The notes beneath the pieces were generated by a model, which was not told the origin of the DNA, made no database searches, and saw only the letters and a program-made list of their open reading frames with translations. A stretch of DNA of 46,430 nt. It comes from Planctomycetota bacterium. GTDB lineage: Bacteria > Planctomycetota > Brocadiia > Brocadiales > Brocadiaceae. This document shows, one piece after another, positions 27,205 to 35,506 of this stretch. Made by a program: the position numbers and the translations under genes. The DNA lies in the NCBI GenBank assembly GCA_016873155.1, contig VGXX01000005.1, positions 1-46,430 of the forward strand, written 5' to 3'. Every line of letters begins with the position of its first letter. Position 1 is the first letter of the stretch.

Positions 27205-28044
27205 ATGGAACTATTTTCCCAAAGAAAAGGCTTAAAAGCTGTTAAAAAACTTATACAAATTGATAATATAGATGATGATTTACTTAATGGTTTATGGAAT
27301 GCATTAACTATCTACTATTGGGGTAAGACGTCTGAATATGCTTTTAGTAAAGATTTGTATATTTTGTTTAAACGTTTGTGGCATTCATATTTCAAAAAAC
27401 CGATAGATACCCTCTCCAGTAATTGGGAGATTAGTTATCAAGAAATAAGGGAATATTATTTTAATTGTTCATGGTTTGAAGTATATGATTTTATAGAATT
27501 TATTGCCAATAATTACCCAAATCAGTCAACAAACAAGATTTTTATTAATTTTTCCAATAATGTTTTAGAACGAGAATTATCAGCGTATCGTTTCATAGAC
27601 GGAAAAATTACACAGATCACAGCAAAAGAAGAAATTGACGAAATAGAAGAAGCTTTAGAAGCAACAAAATCTTTGAAAACCGTTTTTCTTCATTTAAAAA
27701 GTGCTCTAAATTTATTTGCAGATCGAAAATTCCCTGATTATAGAAATTCAATTAAAGAATCCATAAGTGCTCTTGAGGCAATTTGCAATTTAATAGCAAA
27801 AGATACTAAGGCAACGTTGGGACAGGCTTTAAAGGAAATCGAGAAGAAAATGACATTACACCCTGCTCTGAGAAAAGCATTTGATAGCCTTTATGGCTAT
27901 ACGAGCAATGCAGAAGGAATACGCCATGCATTATTGGATGAACCAACCTTGGATTTTGAGGATGCAAAATTTATGTTGGTTTCTTGTTCTGGATTTATAA
28001 ACTATCTTTTAGCAAAGTCATTAAAAGCTGGAATCAAGCTATGA
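27205..28044 (+). CDS. AbiJ-NTD4 / HEPN abortive-infection protein
   Basis: A 279-aa protein matching AbiJ-type abortive-infection proteins. The N-terminal domain (MELFSQRKGLKAVKKLIQID, then 'LLNGLWNALTIYYWG') is the AbiJ-NTD4 type. The C-terminal part from about residue 165 is a helical HEPN-like domain, ending 'AEGIRHALLDEPTLDFEDAK' and 'MLVSCSGFINYLLA'. Known AbiJ proteins block phage growth by stopping the infected cell; the biochemical target is not clear. It is encoded on the same strand between two R-M pairs, which supports a defence role. Confidence 0.85.
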   Translation: MELFSQRKGLKAVKKLIQIDNIDDDLLNGLWNALTIYYWGKTSEYAFSKDLYILFKRLWHSYFKKPIDTLSSNWEISYQEIREYYFNCSWFEVYDFIEFIANNYPNQSTNKIFINFSNNVLERELSAYRFIDGKITQITAKEEIDEIEEALEATKSLKTVFLHLKSALNLFADRKFPDYRNSIKESISALEAICNLIAKDTKATLGQALKEIEKKMTLHPALRKAFDSLYGYTSNAEGIRHALLDEPTLDFEDAKFMLVSCSGFINYLLAKSLKAGIKL

Positions 28045-28073
28045 TTCGATTCCCAGAATATTAGGAATATTTT

Positions 28074-29231
28074 ATGGTTAATACCGTAAAGGACGTCAGG
28101 GAAATTGTAAATAAATGGATAGATATCCACCTGCATGAATACAGCAACAAGATTTCGCAGGGACTTCCTGAAATAGACGACAGATATAATCTCTGGCGTG
28201 TATCACTCGTGGTAAAAAATGGAGCATCATCCTCGATAGGAGAGGTCAAGGTTTCCATGAACGGTGAGATAGCTGAACATACAGAGGTTGGTCTACTCGT
28301 AAAGCGTTTAAAGAAATTCATTGATCAAAAGGAAATTGTCAGAGAAAAAATAGCGGGTTTATTCTATCCAGCTCCTATTCCTAATAAAGTAATTCTTGGA
28401 GACGCAGCAATTGTACTTGATGAATTTCCACCCGATACTGCACAGCTTATTATTACATCCCCCCCTTATTTTAATGCAAAGCCTCAATATTCAGAATATA
28501 TAGATTACCAGGAATACCTGGATTTTTTAAGAAAGGTATTTGTCAGATGTCACACCATTCTTTCGGAAGGGAGATTTTTTATTATCAATGTCTCTCCCGT
28601 GCTTATACGAAGGACATCACGAAGCAACTCGAGCAAAAGGATTCCTATCCCTTTTGATATACATCGAATTATGGATACAACGGGTTTTGAGTTTATTGAC
28701 GATATTATATGGGTAAAACCAGAAGGAGCGGGATGGAATACGGGCAGAGGCCGAAGATTCGCAGCAGACAGGCAACCATTACAATATAAACCGGTCCCTG
28801 TTACAGAATACGTTTTAGTTTACAGGAAAAAAACTAATAAACTAATCGACTGGAATATAAGGAAGCACCATGATAAACGATTAGTTGAAGAATCAAAGAT
28901 AAAAGGGCAATATGATATAACGAACGTCTGGCACATACCTCCAGGGCATCACAAGGATCACCCCGCCGTATTTCCCAACGAATTAATTAGGCGTTTAATT
29001 AAATATTACTCGTTTATCGATGACCTTGTATTGGATCCATTTGCAGGTTCTGGAACAATTGGAAGAGTATCTATCGAAATGGAGAGGCGTTTTCTTCTCA
29101 TAGAAAACAATCCACGATTTTTTAAAGCAATGAAAAAAGAACTAATTTCCCTGTCTTCCAACCTTATACGTAATGTAAGAGTGGATTTTGATATAAATGA
29201 GGGTTTTAAAGGAGATTCAAATGGTGATTGA
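28074..29231 (+). CDS. Type II DNA methyltransferase (CfrBI-like pair)
   Basis: A 385-aa methyltransferase. After an N-terminal extension of about 100 residues, motif IV is 'IITSPPYFNAKPQ' (near residue 128). The target-recognition region contains a Gly/Arg-rich 'GAGWNTGRGRRFAADRQP'. Motif I is 'DPFAGSGTIGRVSIEMERRF', again the beta order. SPPY favours N4-cytosine methylation. It overlaps the next gene by 11 bp and should be that endonuclease's modification partner. It differs clearly from the first methyltransferase, so it is not a recent duplicate. Confidence 0.92.
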   Translation: MVNTVKDVREIVNKWIDIHLHEYSNKISQGLPEIDDRYNLWRVSLVVKNGASSSIGEVKVSMNGEIAEHTEVGLLVKRLKKFIDQKEIVREKIAGLFYPAPIPNKVILGDAAIVLDEFPPDTAQLIITSPPYFNAKPQYSEYIDYQEYLDFLRKVFVRCHTILSEGRFFIINVSPVLIRRTSRSNSSKRIPIPFDIHRIMDTTGFEFIDDIIWVKPEGAGWNTGRGRRFAADRQPLQYKPVPVTEYVLVYRKKTNKLIDWNIRKHHDKRLVEESKIKGQYDITNVWHIPPGHHKDHPAVFPNELIRRLIKYYSFIDDLVLDPFAGSGTIGRVSIEMERRFLLIENNPRFFKAMKKELISLSSNLIRNVRVDFDINEGFKGDSNGD

Positions 29232-30198
29232 TTTTGAAATTAATAAATATAGACAATGGCTACAGGAGAATATTACACTTTCAGACCCATTTTCCCCTGA
29301 TTCTCTTAGAACAATTATCCTCTATCTTATTTTAGGTAAGAATTACAGACTTCTTACTGAGAGAAATACAAAAGAAAAGCTTTTTGCAACATACGTGTGG
29401 CTTTCAGAAATTTATGATAGGGCAAAGAAGGAATATGGAGAAAACTGGAAAGAAAAAATGCTTAAAGAGCTTATGATCGTTGAGGGGTCTTCCAAAGAAG
29501 AAAAAGATTTGATGTTTTGGCTTCTGGGTCTGACCAAAAAGACCGCTGATAACCTTGATATTTCAAGGGAAGATTTTCCAGATTTCTTGAATCAAACAAT
29601 AATCTATTGCAAAGAACTTTTTTCCAGCCTTGATTATCAAGAAAAAGAAGATTATGTATGGCTTTTGATGATGGCAGGCTCAGCCACGTTGAATATAAGA
29701 GGTTCGCAAAAAGCAAAAATAGGCAAAGGCCTAGAGCGAACATTTTTGAGAGTAGCATTAACACTGCTTGGTCTCGAGCTTGGTGAAAATTTTTGGGTAA
29801 ATATTGGGAGAGATTTAGAAGTTGAGAGAGAAGCCGATGCAGAAGTTCAAACAAAACGGGGCAGGATTAGGATTGATATTGGGCTTATAGCAAGAGGAAA
29901 CCAGGAAGTTATAGAAGATAAGATTAATCGGGTAGGCCGACACGGTGTAGTAATTTTTGATAGATTAGGGGCTAGATCGACTGTTTATGAAACGGCCAGA
30001 AGAAACATGGTTAAATTAATCCAGATTCGACATAACCAGCCTCTTTTAGAGCTAAAACGTCATCTTACTCCATTAGTAAATGTAGAGTTAAAACAAATAC
30101 CCCAGGAAGAAAATAAACTAAAGAATCTTCTAAAAAAATTACCCGATAAATTTTTTACAATTGAAAAGAAATTAGGCGAAAGCGAAGAAGATGAATGA
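29221..30198 (+). CDS. CfrBI-like type II restriction endonuclease
   Basis: A 325-aa protein that I tentatively assign to the CfrBI endonuclease family. The likely nuclease region is about residues 195-230: 'EREADAEVQTKRGRIRIDIG' followed by 'QEVIEDKINRVGRHGVVIFD', with acidic residues and a Lys that could form the metal site. ATG 29221 is preferred because AAAGGAG lies 6-12 nt before it, inside the methyltransferase gene; a frame open from 29197 lacks such a site. CfrBI cuts CCWWGG, but specificity here is unknown. Confidence 0.68.
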   Translation: MVIDFEINKYRQWLQENITLSDPFSPDSLRTIILYLILGKNYRLLTERNTKEKLFATYVWLSEIYDRAKKEYGENWKEKMLKELMIVEGSSKEEKDLMFWLLGLTKKTADNLDISREDFPDFLNQTIIYCKELFSSLDYQEKEDYVWLLMMAGSATLNIRGSQKAKIGKGLERTFLRVALTLLGLELGENFWVNIGRDLEVEREADAEVQTKRGRIRIDIGLIARGNQEVIEDKINRVGRHGVVIFDRLGARSTVYETARRNMVKLIQIRHNQPLLELKRHLTPLVNVELKQIPQEENKLKNLLKKLPDKFFTIEKKLGESEEDE

Positions 30199-30239
30199 AA
30201 AAAGCAATAAATTTATTATACTTAAAATCTAGGTTTCAC

Positions 30240-30310
30240 AACCTATCAATTACCTCAATATTTTACAGCAAAATATCTGGTTATTGCAGTAAGACAGAGG
30301 CATAGAAAGC
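30240..30310 (+). pseudogene. Frameshifted fragment of the 97-aa gene
   Basis: The sequence matches 33168-33240 inside the 97-aa gene. It translates as TYQLPQYFTAKYLVIAV, then an extra A shifts the frame and DRG follows. Neither end of the gene is present. It lies directly behind the CfrBI-like gene, while the intact homologue lies behind the GIY-YIG gene, so the third R-M pair is bracketed by homologous sequence. Confidence 0.75.
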
Positions 30311-30378
30311 AAGGGCAATTAGAAACCAAAAACATTTTGAAAAATATTAAGCATACAATTACTGTGATAAACTAAAAA

Positions 30379-31773
30379 ATGCAACTAAAATTACCCCTCA
30401 TTGATAACAATACTACGGATGTCAGGAAGAAGAATGTCCTTTCTTCCCCCAAATTTGGCGGTTCTTGCGATATTGACTCAAAACCCTACCTGAAAGAGTT
30501 AGGGATTGAGATTGTTGAGAGCCGGCAGCCGATACAGTTTACATCGAACTTTGGTGAACACGTGCACCGATGGGCGCCTTATATTCAGGGTTTTTCCGCT
30601 GCATTTGTACAGTCGATACTTGACCAATACAGAGATGATTACAAATCACCGGTCATTCTTGACCCCTTTGCGGGCTGTGGAACTGTCCTTACCCAGAGCA
30701 AGTTAAACGGATATAAATCTGTTGGTACCGAATTAAATCCACTTCTTCAATTTATTGCAGATATAAAGGTTAATTCATGGGACGTTGCCCCTGAATTGCT
30801 CAAAGAAACGTTTTCATCTATCCCCAAAAACATAAGAACCCCTGCCCCTGAGTTCCTCAAATCAGAAAATCAATTCAATAAAGGTGTGTTAAAAAATTTG
30901 GAACTCATAAAAGGGGGAATTGATTCTATTCCCGCAAAAACAAAGGAACAAACTAAGGTCAAAAACCTTATCCTCCTTGCATTTTCTTCGATTTTGATTG
31001 ATTGCAGCAATCTTAAAAGAACTCCATGTCTTGGATATTGGAAAAACAAAAAAGTTCCCGACAATGCTCCCTGGATACTCATGGAGCAGAAAATTAAGGA
31101 TATTTGCAAAGACCTGGAAGTTCTTCAAGAAAAATTAAAAAATAATATACAGACAGAAAGCAAGGTTTTGCTTGCCAATGCAATGGAATATAAACACAAA
31201 CACTTATTTGATCTCATTATTACCTCACCGCCATATATGAATGGGCTTGACTATGTTATGAACTACAAGATTGAAATGGCATGGCTCGGCTTTACAAAAC
31301 AAACAAAGGACGCAAAAAAAGTGAAGGATAGTCTTGTTGTTTGCGACAATGTTTCGAAAGGTTTAATCAGGACATTTGTCCAATCAAACGCTAAATATAC
31401 AAATAATTGGATAGAGGAAATAAAAGTAAATATCGAGGAAAATATAAAAAGAAGAGGTAATTACAGGCGAAGCGACATGCCTTATATCGTACACAAGTAT
31501 TTTGATGATATGTATAAGGTCCTGAGTGTAGTTACAAAATCCCTCAGAGCAAATGGACGTTTCATCCTTGTTGTTGGTGATAGCCTGATTGCCGATGTTT
31601 ATGTGCCTACAGATTTACTTTTAGCCAAAATTGGAACAGAACTAGGACTATCCATTGAGAAGATAGAAAAGGCACGAAACCGCCGATCAGGTCAGGTAAG
31701 AAACTATAAACTTAGAGAAACAATAATTACTCTAAAAAAAGAATCAAGAGGAATACAAAACAATGGAAGATAA
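30379..31773 (+). CDS. DNA methyltransferase of I-before-IV order
   Basis: A 464-aa methyltransferase. Motif I 'DPFAGCGTVLTQSKLNGYKS' (near residue 95) comes before motif IV 'IITSPPYMNGLDYVM' (near residue 280). This order differs from the two other methyltransferases here. About 180 residues lie between them, containing a 'CSNLKRTPCLGYW' segment that may belong to target recognition. The C-terminal 'RFILVVGDSLIADVYVPTDL' completes the fold. It overlaps the GIY-YIG gene by 11 bp, so the two form a third R-M pair. The methylated base (N4C or N6A) cannot be decided. Confidence 0.9.
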   Translation: MQLKLPLIDNNTTDVRKKNVLSSPKFGGSCDIDSKPYLKELGIEIVESRQPIQFTSNFGEHVHRWAPYIQGFSAAFVQSILDQYRDDYKSPVILDPFAGCGTVLTQSKLNGYKSVGTELNPLLQFIADIKVNSWDVAPELLKETFSSIPKNIRTPAPEFLKSENQFNKGVLKNLELIKGGIDSIPAKTKEQTKVKNLILLAFSSILIDCSNLKRTPCLGYWKNKKVPDNAPWILMEQKIKDICKDLEVLQEKLKNNIQTESKVLLANAMEYKHKHLFDLIITSPPYMNGLDYVMNYKIEMAWLGFTKQTKDAKKVKDSLVVCDNVSKGLIRTFVQSNAKYTNNWIEEIKVNIEENIKRRGNYRRSDMPYIVHKYFDDMYKVLSVVTKSLRANGRFILVVGDSLIADVYVPTDLLLAKIGTELGLSIEKIEKARNRRSGQVRNYKLRETIITLKKESRGIQNNGR

Positions 31774-32674
31774 GTTTGGGTATCATCAAGATATTAAAAA
31801 TGGTGATGGAATAATAAGAGCAAGAACAATAGGAGGTCATTTACGGTCATGGGAAATTCCAAGAACGATGAATGCACTGGAAGTAATAAAGAAAGAATGG
31901 GGAAATCTCGAATATCCGGGTATCTACATTCTCTTTGATTCTTCGGGCAAAAAGGTATATATCGGTGAAGCAAAGGATATATACAGCAGACTTAAAACAC
32001 ATTTGACTTCTCCAGAAGATAAAATAAAAAACTGGGACAGGGCGATTATTATTAATGATGGTAGGTCAGCTACACAGTCTGATTTTAACGATACGGTAAT
32101 AAGGAAATCTTTAGAATTACATTTAATTTCATTATTTAAAGCTAACCGATATACGGTGGTTGCTCAAGGAGAACCACAAAAACATAACCCACAGCAAAAA
32201 TCCTTATTCCAAGCACTGAAAGAAGAATTCAATTTCTTTTTAATGAAGAAAAATCTTATTACAAAGCTCATTGACAAACCGGGACAAGAGGAAATTCTGA
32301 GAGACGAATTGAAGAAAATTTTAGAGAAAAAAGGGTATAAGATTGAGAGTTGGAAGGCTGATGAGGCGGTTCTAAACAGTGAAAAGGCATATATTAGACC
32401 TGGGAGTCCTAAGCCTAAAAATAATCCAAAACATTGGCAAATTACTTTTCGAGATGTTTTCAAAGATTCTTTGCAAAAAGGAGAAGGTTGTCTTTTAGTC
32501 CCAAGAGACGGTATCTTGCTTATTCCTCTTAAGGAAGTTCAAAAGGTAGTAACTGATTCCTCAAAATATAAGCAAAATACCATAGATGTCTATGTTAATT
32601 TCAAAGAGGAAGCCATCGAACTAACTTATACAACTAATATGGTGGATGTAACACAGTTCCGATTAATTAAGTAA
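31763..32674 (+). CDS. GIY-YIG nuclease, likely restriction endonuclease
   Basis: A 303-aa protein with a GIY-YIG nuclease domain at about residues 48-130. 'YPGIYILF' supplies the GIY, 'VYIGEAKDIYSRLKTHL' supplies the YIG plus the conserved Arg, and 'RKSLELHLISLF' supplies the metal-binding Glu. The remaining 150 residues are of unknown fold and probably bind the target ('WQITFRDVFKDSLQKGEGCL'). The overlap with the methyltransferase gene makes a type II restriction role likely, as in Eco29kI or Hpy188I; a homing or repair role is less likely. Confidence 0.82.
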   Translation: MEDKFGYHQDIKNGDGIIRARTIGGHLRSWEIPRTMNALEVIKKEWGNLEYPGIYILFDSSGKKVYIGEAKDIYSRLKTHLTSPEDKIKNWDRAIIINDGRSATQSDFNDTVIRKSLELHLISLFKANRYTVVAQGEPQKHNPQQKSLFQALKEEFNFFLMKKNLITKLIDKPGQEEILRDELKKILEKKGYKIESWKADEAVLNSEKAYIRPGSPKPKNNPKHWQITFRDVFKDSLQKGEGCLLVPRDGILLIPLKEVQKVVTDSSKYKQNTIDVYVNFKEEAIELTYTTNMVDVTQFRLIK

Positions 32675-32699
32675 GGTGGTTTAAAAAGGAAGATTGTCC

Positions 32700-32879
32700 G
32701 TGTTTTTCTTATACGATACGAAAGGACACAAAGAAAAGTTTAAAACAATGGATGAATTAAGGGATTATGTCGAAATTAGACACGCCGAAGAAGGTGGATT
32801 CGATTGGATTTCTGAGATTAAGGATGGCAAAGGGTGTCAATATGGATGTAGCTGGCACTTAGAAATTGTGCGTATTTAA
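32700..32879 (+). CDS. Small hypothetical protein
   Basis: The product has about 59 aa (FFLYDTKGHKEKFKTMDELR; later 'HAEEGGFDWISEIKDGKGC'). I prefer GTG 32700 because AAGGA (32686-32690) lies 9 nt before it; TTG 32694 would be too close. It has two Cys and two Trp and no membrane segment. It resembles the small acidic domains that accompany accessory genes, but I do not recognise the family. It lies 25 bp after the GIY-YIG gene and may be in the same transcript. Confidence 0.6.
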   Translation: MFFLYDTKGHKEKFKTMDELRDYVEIRHAEEGGFDWISEIKDGKGCQYGCSWHLEIVRI

Positions 32880-32948
32880 TTAACGTTCTGTGCATCTAAG
32901 TATGTTTTATTAACAGTCTCGAAATAGTATTTACAGACTCTGTGTCAT

Positions 32949-33018
32949 GCCCGAGGACTTTAATCGGGCACCCAGAGATGCAAATACTGCTGGATTCCCG
33001 CTAAAAACATGCGGGAAT
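32949..33018. repeat. Two intergenic hairpins
   Basis: GCCCGA/TCGGGC (32949-32969) and ATTCCCGC/GCGGGAAT (32994-33018) follow each other. The second is the common 'ggattcccgc...gcgggaatgac' type dispersed repeat. The rest of the gap between the small gene and the 97-aa gene shows nothing further. Confidence 0.65.
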
Positions 33019-33104
33019 GACAACTATAATGTACAGACTATTATGAGACCCTTAATAAGTACAAATGAATTGGAGGAAGTAATATTAATAGGTGAATAAA
33101 AAGC

Positions 33105-33398
33105 ATGAAAAAGAAAAGAACAAAAAAGGTTACAAACAAAATTAGTACGAGTAATCCAGAATGGATTACCTATCAATTGCCTCAGCCATGTGAAGCAAGA
33201 TATCTGGTTGTCGTAGTAGACAGAGGCATGGCATGCGAGGTCAACTATTTTGATTCACTGGATGATGCCAAAAGGACTTTTGAAGAAATTGCCCATGATT
33301 ACGGCTATGAACCAGAAGAAATAAATGAGTCTGATAAATACGATGTTTCGATATGGGAATGGGCTGAGGACAGATATGAAAAAGTTTTGTGTGTCTAA
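33105..33398 (+). CDS. 97-aa hypothetical protein with a duplicated fragment nearby
   Basis: The family is unknown. The protein has a basic N-terminus (MKKKRTKKVTNK), a middle segment 'YQLPQPCEARYLVVVVDRGM', and an acidic Asp/Glu-rich second half ('DSLDDAKRTFEEIAHDYGYE', 'SIWEWAEDRYEK'). This looks like a small alpha-beta domain. A frameshifted copy of its middle part lies at 30240-30310. Since both flank the third R-M pair, homologous sequence may have guided the insertion of that pair. Confidence 0.65.
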   Translation: MKKKRTKKVTNKISTSNPEWITYQLPQPCEARYLVVVVDRGMACEVNYFDSLDDAKRTFEEIAHDYGYEPEEINESDKYDVSIWEWAEDRYEKVLCV

Positions 33399-33429
33399 AA
33401 TAAGTGGAATATTTCACCCCCCCCTTAAT

Positions 33430-33478
33430 CCCTCCCGTCAAGGGAGGGAAAGTCCCCTCGCCCCTTGTGGGAGAGGGG
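33430..33478. repeat. Pair of G/C-rich dispersed hairpins
   Basis: CCCTCCC/GGGAGGG (33430-33448) and CCCCTC/GAGGGG (33454-33478) are adjacent. They belong to the common 'ccctcccgtcaagggaggg' and 'cccctcgccccttgtgggagagggg' repeat types found between genes. Confidence 0.65.
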
Positions 33479-33504
33479 TATTTTCGTGTCAAAGAAATGT
33501 AAAA

Positions 33505-33583
33505 ATGGGAATTGACGAAAGAAATATAGAAATAATCGATGACATTATGGCAAGAATATTCAGGGAAAAGACCCCCCTATGGC
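33505..33583 (+). pseudogene. Gene start cut off by a palindromic repeat
   Basis: The reading frame MGIDERNIEIIDDIMARIFR then EKTP looks like a real N-terminus (an amphipathic helix of the 'DD.MA.I...KTP' kind). It runs directly into the 25-bp palindrome at 33584, after which the frame is repeat-derived and soon stops. I interpret it as the stub of a lost gene. The family is not recognised with confidence. Confidence 0.4.
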
Positions 33584-33608
33584 GGGTTCAGGTTTGCAAC
33601 CTGAATCC
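33584..33608. repeat. 25-bp palindrome (11-bp arms, 3-nt loop)
   Basis: GGGTTCAGGTT-TGC-AACCTGAATCC, one mismatch. It has the same architecture as the palindromes at 181, 248 and 33671, and abuts the broken ORF. Confidence 0.75.
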
Positions 33609-33670
33609 TAAGTTTTGATGGTATGGTGACAGATTAAACATCAGTCATACCTTTGAATATGTAAACATTG

Positions 33671-33695
33671 GGGTTCGAGTTGCAAACTCGAACCC
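33671..33695. repeat. 25-bp palindrome (11-bp arms, 3-nt loop)
   Basis: GGGTTCGAGTT-GCA-AACTCGAACCC, perfect arms. The inner stem CGAGTT/AACTCG differs from the other copies on both sides, a compensating change. Confidence 0.8.
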
Positions 33696-33722
33696 GCGCT
33701 ACGTATTCCGTCTACATTTAAA

Positions 33723-34283
33723 ATGAATATTTATAATCTTTACAAACTCCTTAAGGAAGAACTAAAGAACGGCTCGAATGACCTTGTTACAAGGGTTTCG
33801 GGGCAGGTAATCAGGGAACGGATTGAAAGGGATATTGCCCAGGAGGAAGACGGCGCAGTCGTTGCCCTTGATTTTTCTAAGATAGGGATCATTGATTATT
33901 CATGCGCTGATGAGATCGTGGCTAAGCTCATCTCTCGTCTGCTCAGTGGAGAATACGGCGAAAAATATATCACTCTGACCGGTCTCAATGAAAATCAAAA
34001 GGAAAATATAGAAGTCGCCCTTGAGAGGAAAGACCTTGCCGTTATGGCGGAAATGCAGGATGGGAAAAAAATACTTCTGGGAAGCCTGAATAACTACCTA
34101 AAGGAGACGTTGAATCTGATTCTGAAGAAAGGGAGAATATCAGCCAAAGACCTTTCTGAAATCATGAAACTTGAGGCCAATACCAGCGGGACGAGACTTT
34201 TGAATCTTCATAAAAAACGGCTTGTAAAGAGGGTGGATGCAATAACAAATGGCGGGAAAGTGTGGGTATATGAGAAAATATAA
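33723..34283 (+). CDS. DUF4325-like STAS protein with winged helix
   Basis: A 186-aa protein. Residues about 40-110 form a STAS-like domain ('VVALDFSKIGIIDYSCADEI', 'YITLTGLNENQKENIEVALE') of the DUF4325 kind. Residues about 125-186 look like a winged helix ('RISAKDLSEIMKLEANTSGT', 'LHKKRLVKRV'). Such proteins often lie beside stand-alone GHKL ATPases, so I suggest it belonged with the STAS-HATPase gene at 22297, now some 10.6 kb away. No clear Shine-Dalgarno precedes ATG 33723; the region just before it is repeat sequence. Confidence 0.75.
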   Translation: MNIYNLYKLLKEELKNGSNDLVTRVSGQVIRERIERDIAQEEDGAVVALDFSKIGIIDYSCADEIVAKLISRLLSGEYGEKYITLTGLNENQKENIEVALERKDLAVMAEMQDGKKILLGSLNNYLKETLNLILKKGRISAKDLSEIMKLEANTSGTRLLNLHKKRLVKRVDAITNGGKVWVYEKI

Positions 34284-34301
34284 CATTTTTCTTTCGGATA
34301 T

Positions 34302-35426
34302 TTAAAAATTATACCCTATCGTACTCAGTATCGTGGCATCATTTTTACTTACGTTCTCAGCGCTTGGTTTATTATCGTATTGATTTATCCAGTTCATGTT
34401 CAGCGATAGAGATTTTGTGAGGTTGTGCCGCAACCCCATATCGGACTCCAGCCGCCAGTCTGCAAAATCCTCCGGCACGGGTAAAAAGTCCGCTTTAAAA
34501 TAAAATAGCGTTGAGGGAAGGATTTGCCAATCGAGGGAATTTCCTATCCTCAAACCAGGACTCGTCTGGTGAATATCGTCACGAAATCTTTCATAGGTAA
34601 ATGACGGGCCTATTTCAGATTTATATTTTAGCTTTTCCCGTTCGATAAATCGGTATCCAAATCCGCTCGATGTGATAGAACGCAGGTTCAGTTTTTCTAT
34701 CTCATCATGTTCCACGCTCTCCTGATAAAACGAATATAGTCTTATTTTGTGTTTTCGCTCATATTTCAATGTGCCTCGTTGTTCGTCTGCACTTTTTACA
34801 CTGTCTTTTGTTTCAAAAAGAAGGAGACCGGTAAAATACATATTATCTTTCGTTCTTTCCCAGGAAAAGTCAGTTTTTGCGTTGGTTGTTAATGCCTCTT
34901 TATTTCCTTTCTGGATTGTAAGACCGGCATCGACATTTCCCTTCCACGGCTTCTTTTGTTGGACAGCGTTCTGCCGGGGCGCATTTTGCGGTTTCAACTG
35001 CGAAGCGGAGAAAGGATCGTGTGACACCCCTTGCTCCGATTGCTCTCCCTCATGGGAAAAGGATGGGCGGTTGGATACTATTTCATCCGGGTAAATGTCC
35101 TGTATTTTATCTGTTGTCTTGAACCTTATGTCTTTAGCGGAAAAATCACCTGTGGTTGTTGTAAGAATAGAAAATTTCTTCCGATCATTTTCATGACTTA
35201 CGATAATAATTTCTCTGTTCCTTGAAATGAGACTGACTATACGCCATTGAATAAATACCATGTTGTCCTGCCCTTGTTTGACGGATATATATTCTTCGTC
35301 AACCCCCACTATTTCTCCAGCGATAATACTGCCGTCGATGGTTTTTATATCATCGGGAAATACGCTCTCCATAAGGCCGAAAAATATCAATACGGTGGTT
35401 ATCGTTATTAGGTAATAGCGCTTCAT
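34302..35426 (-). CDS. DUF481 outer-membrane beta-barrel protein
   Basis: A 374-aa exported protein. It has an N-terminal signal (MKRYYLITITTVLIFFGLME). An SH3-like domain at about residues 27-75 follows ('IKTIDGSIIAGEIVGVDEEY', 'VFIQWRIVSLIS'). Then comes a low-complexity linker and, from about residue 165, the DUF481 barrel ('GNVDAGLTIQKGNKEALTTN', ending 'DATILSTIGYNF' with a C-terminal Phe). DUF481 proteins are salt- or stress-related outer-membrane proteins of unclear function. The MscK-like gene lies 160 bp upstream, with hairpins between. Confidence 0.88.
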   Translation of the reverse strand: MKRYYLITITTVLIFFGLMESVFPDDIKTIDGSIIAGEIVGVDEEYISVKQGQDNMVFIQWRIVSLISRNREIIIVSHENDRKKFSILTTTTGDFSAKDIRFKTTDKIQDIYPDEIVSNRPSFSHEGEQSEQGVSHDPFSASQLKPQNAPRQNAVQQKKPWKGNVDAGLTIQKGNKEALTTNAKTDFSWERTKDNMYFTGLLLFETKDSVKSADEQRGTLKYERKHKIRLYSFYQESVEHDEIEKLNLRSITSSGFGYRFIEREKLKYKSEIGPSFTYERFRDDIHQTSPGLRIGNSLDWQILPSTLFYFKADFLPVPEDFADWRLESDMGLRHNLTKSLSLNMNWINQYDNKPSAENVSKNDATILSTIGYNF

Positions 35427-35444
35427 ATAAATTATTCTGTTTAA

Positions 35445-35506
35445 GTCCCCCTTAAAAAAGGGGGACTCTGGGGGTTGTGTTTTTTCTGGGCTATTTTACA
35501 ACCCCC
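35445..35506. repeat. Two successive G/C-rich hairpins
   Basis: GTCCCCCTT/AAGGGGGAC (35445-35466, 4-nt loop) and GGGGGTTGT/ACAACCCCC (35470-35506) are perfect. A third partial GGGGG run follows at 35519. They belong to the same family as 24155-24172 and may end the mscK-like transcript. Confidence 0.75.
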
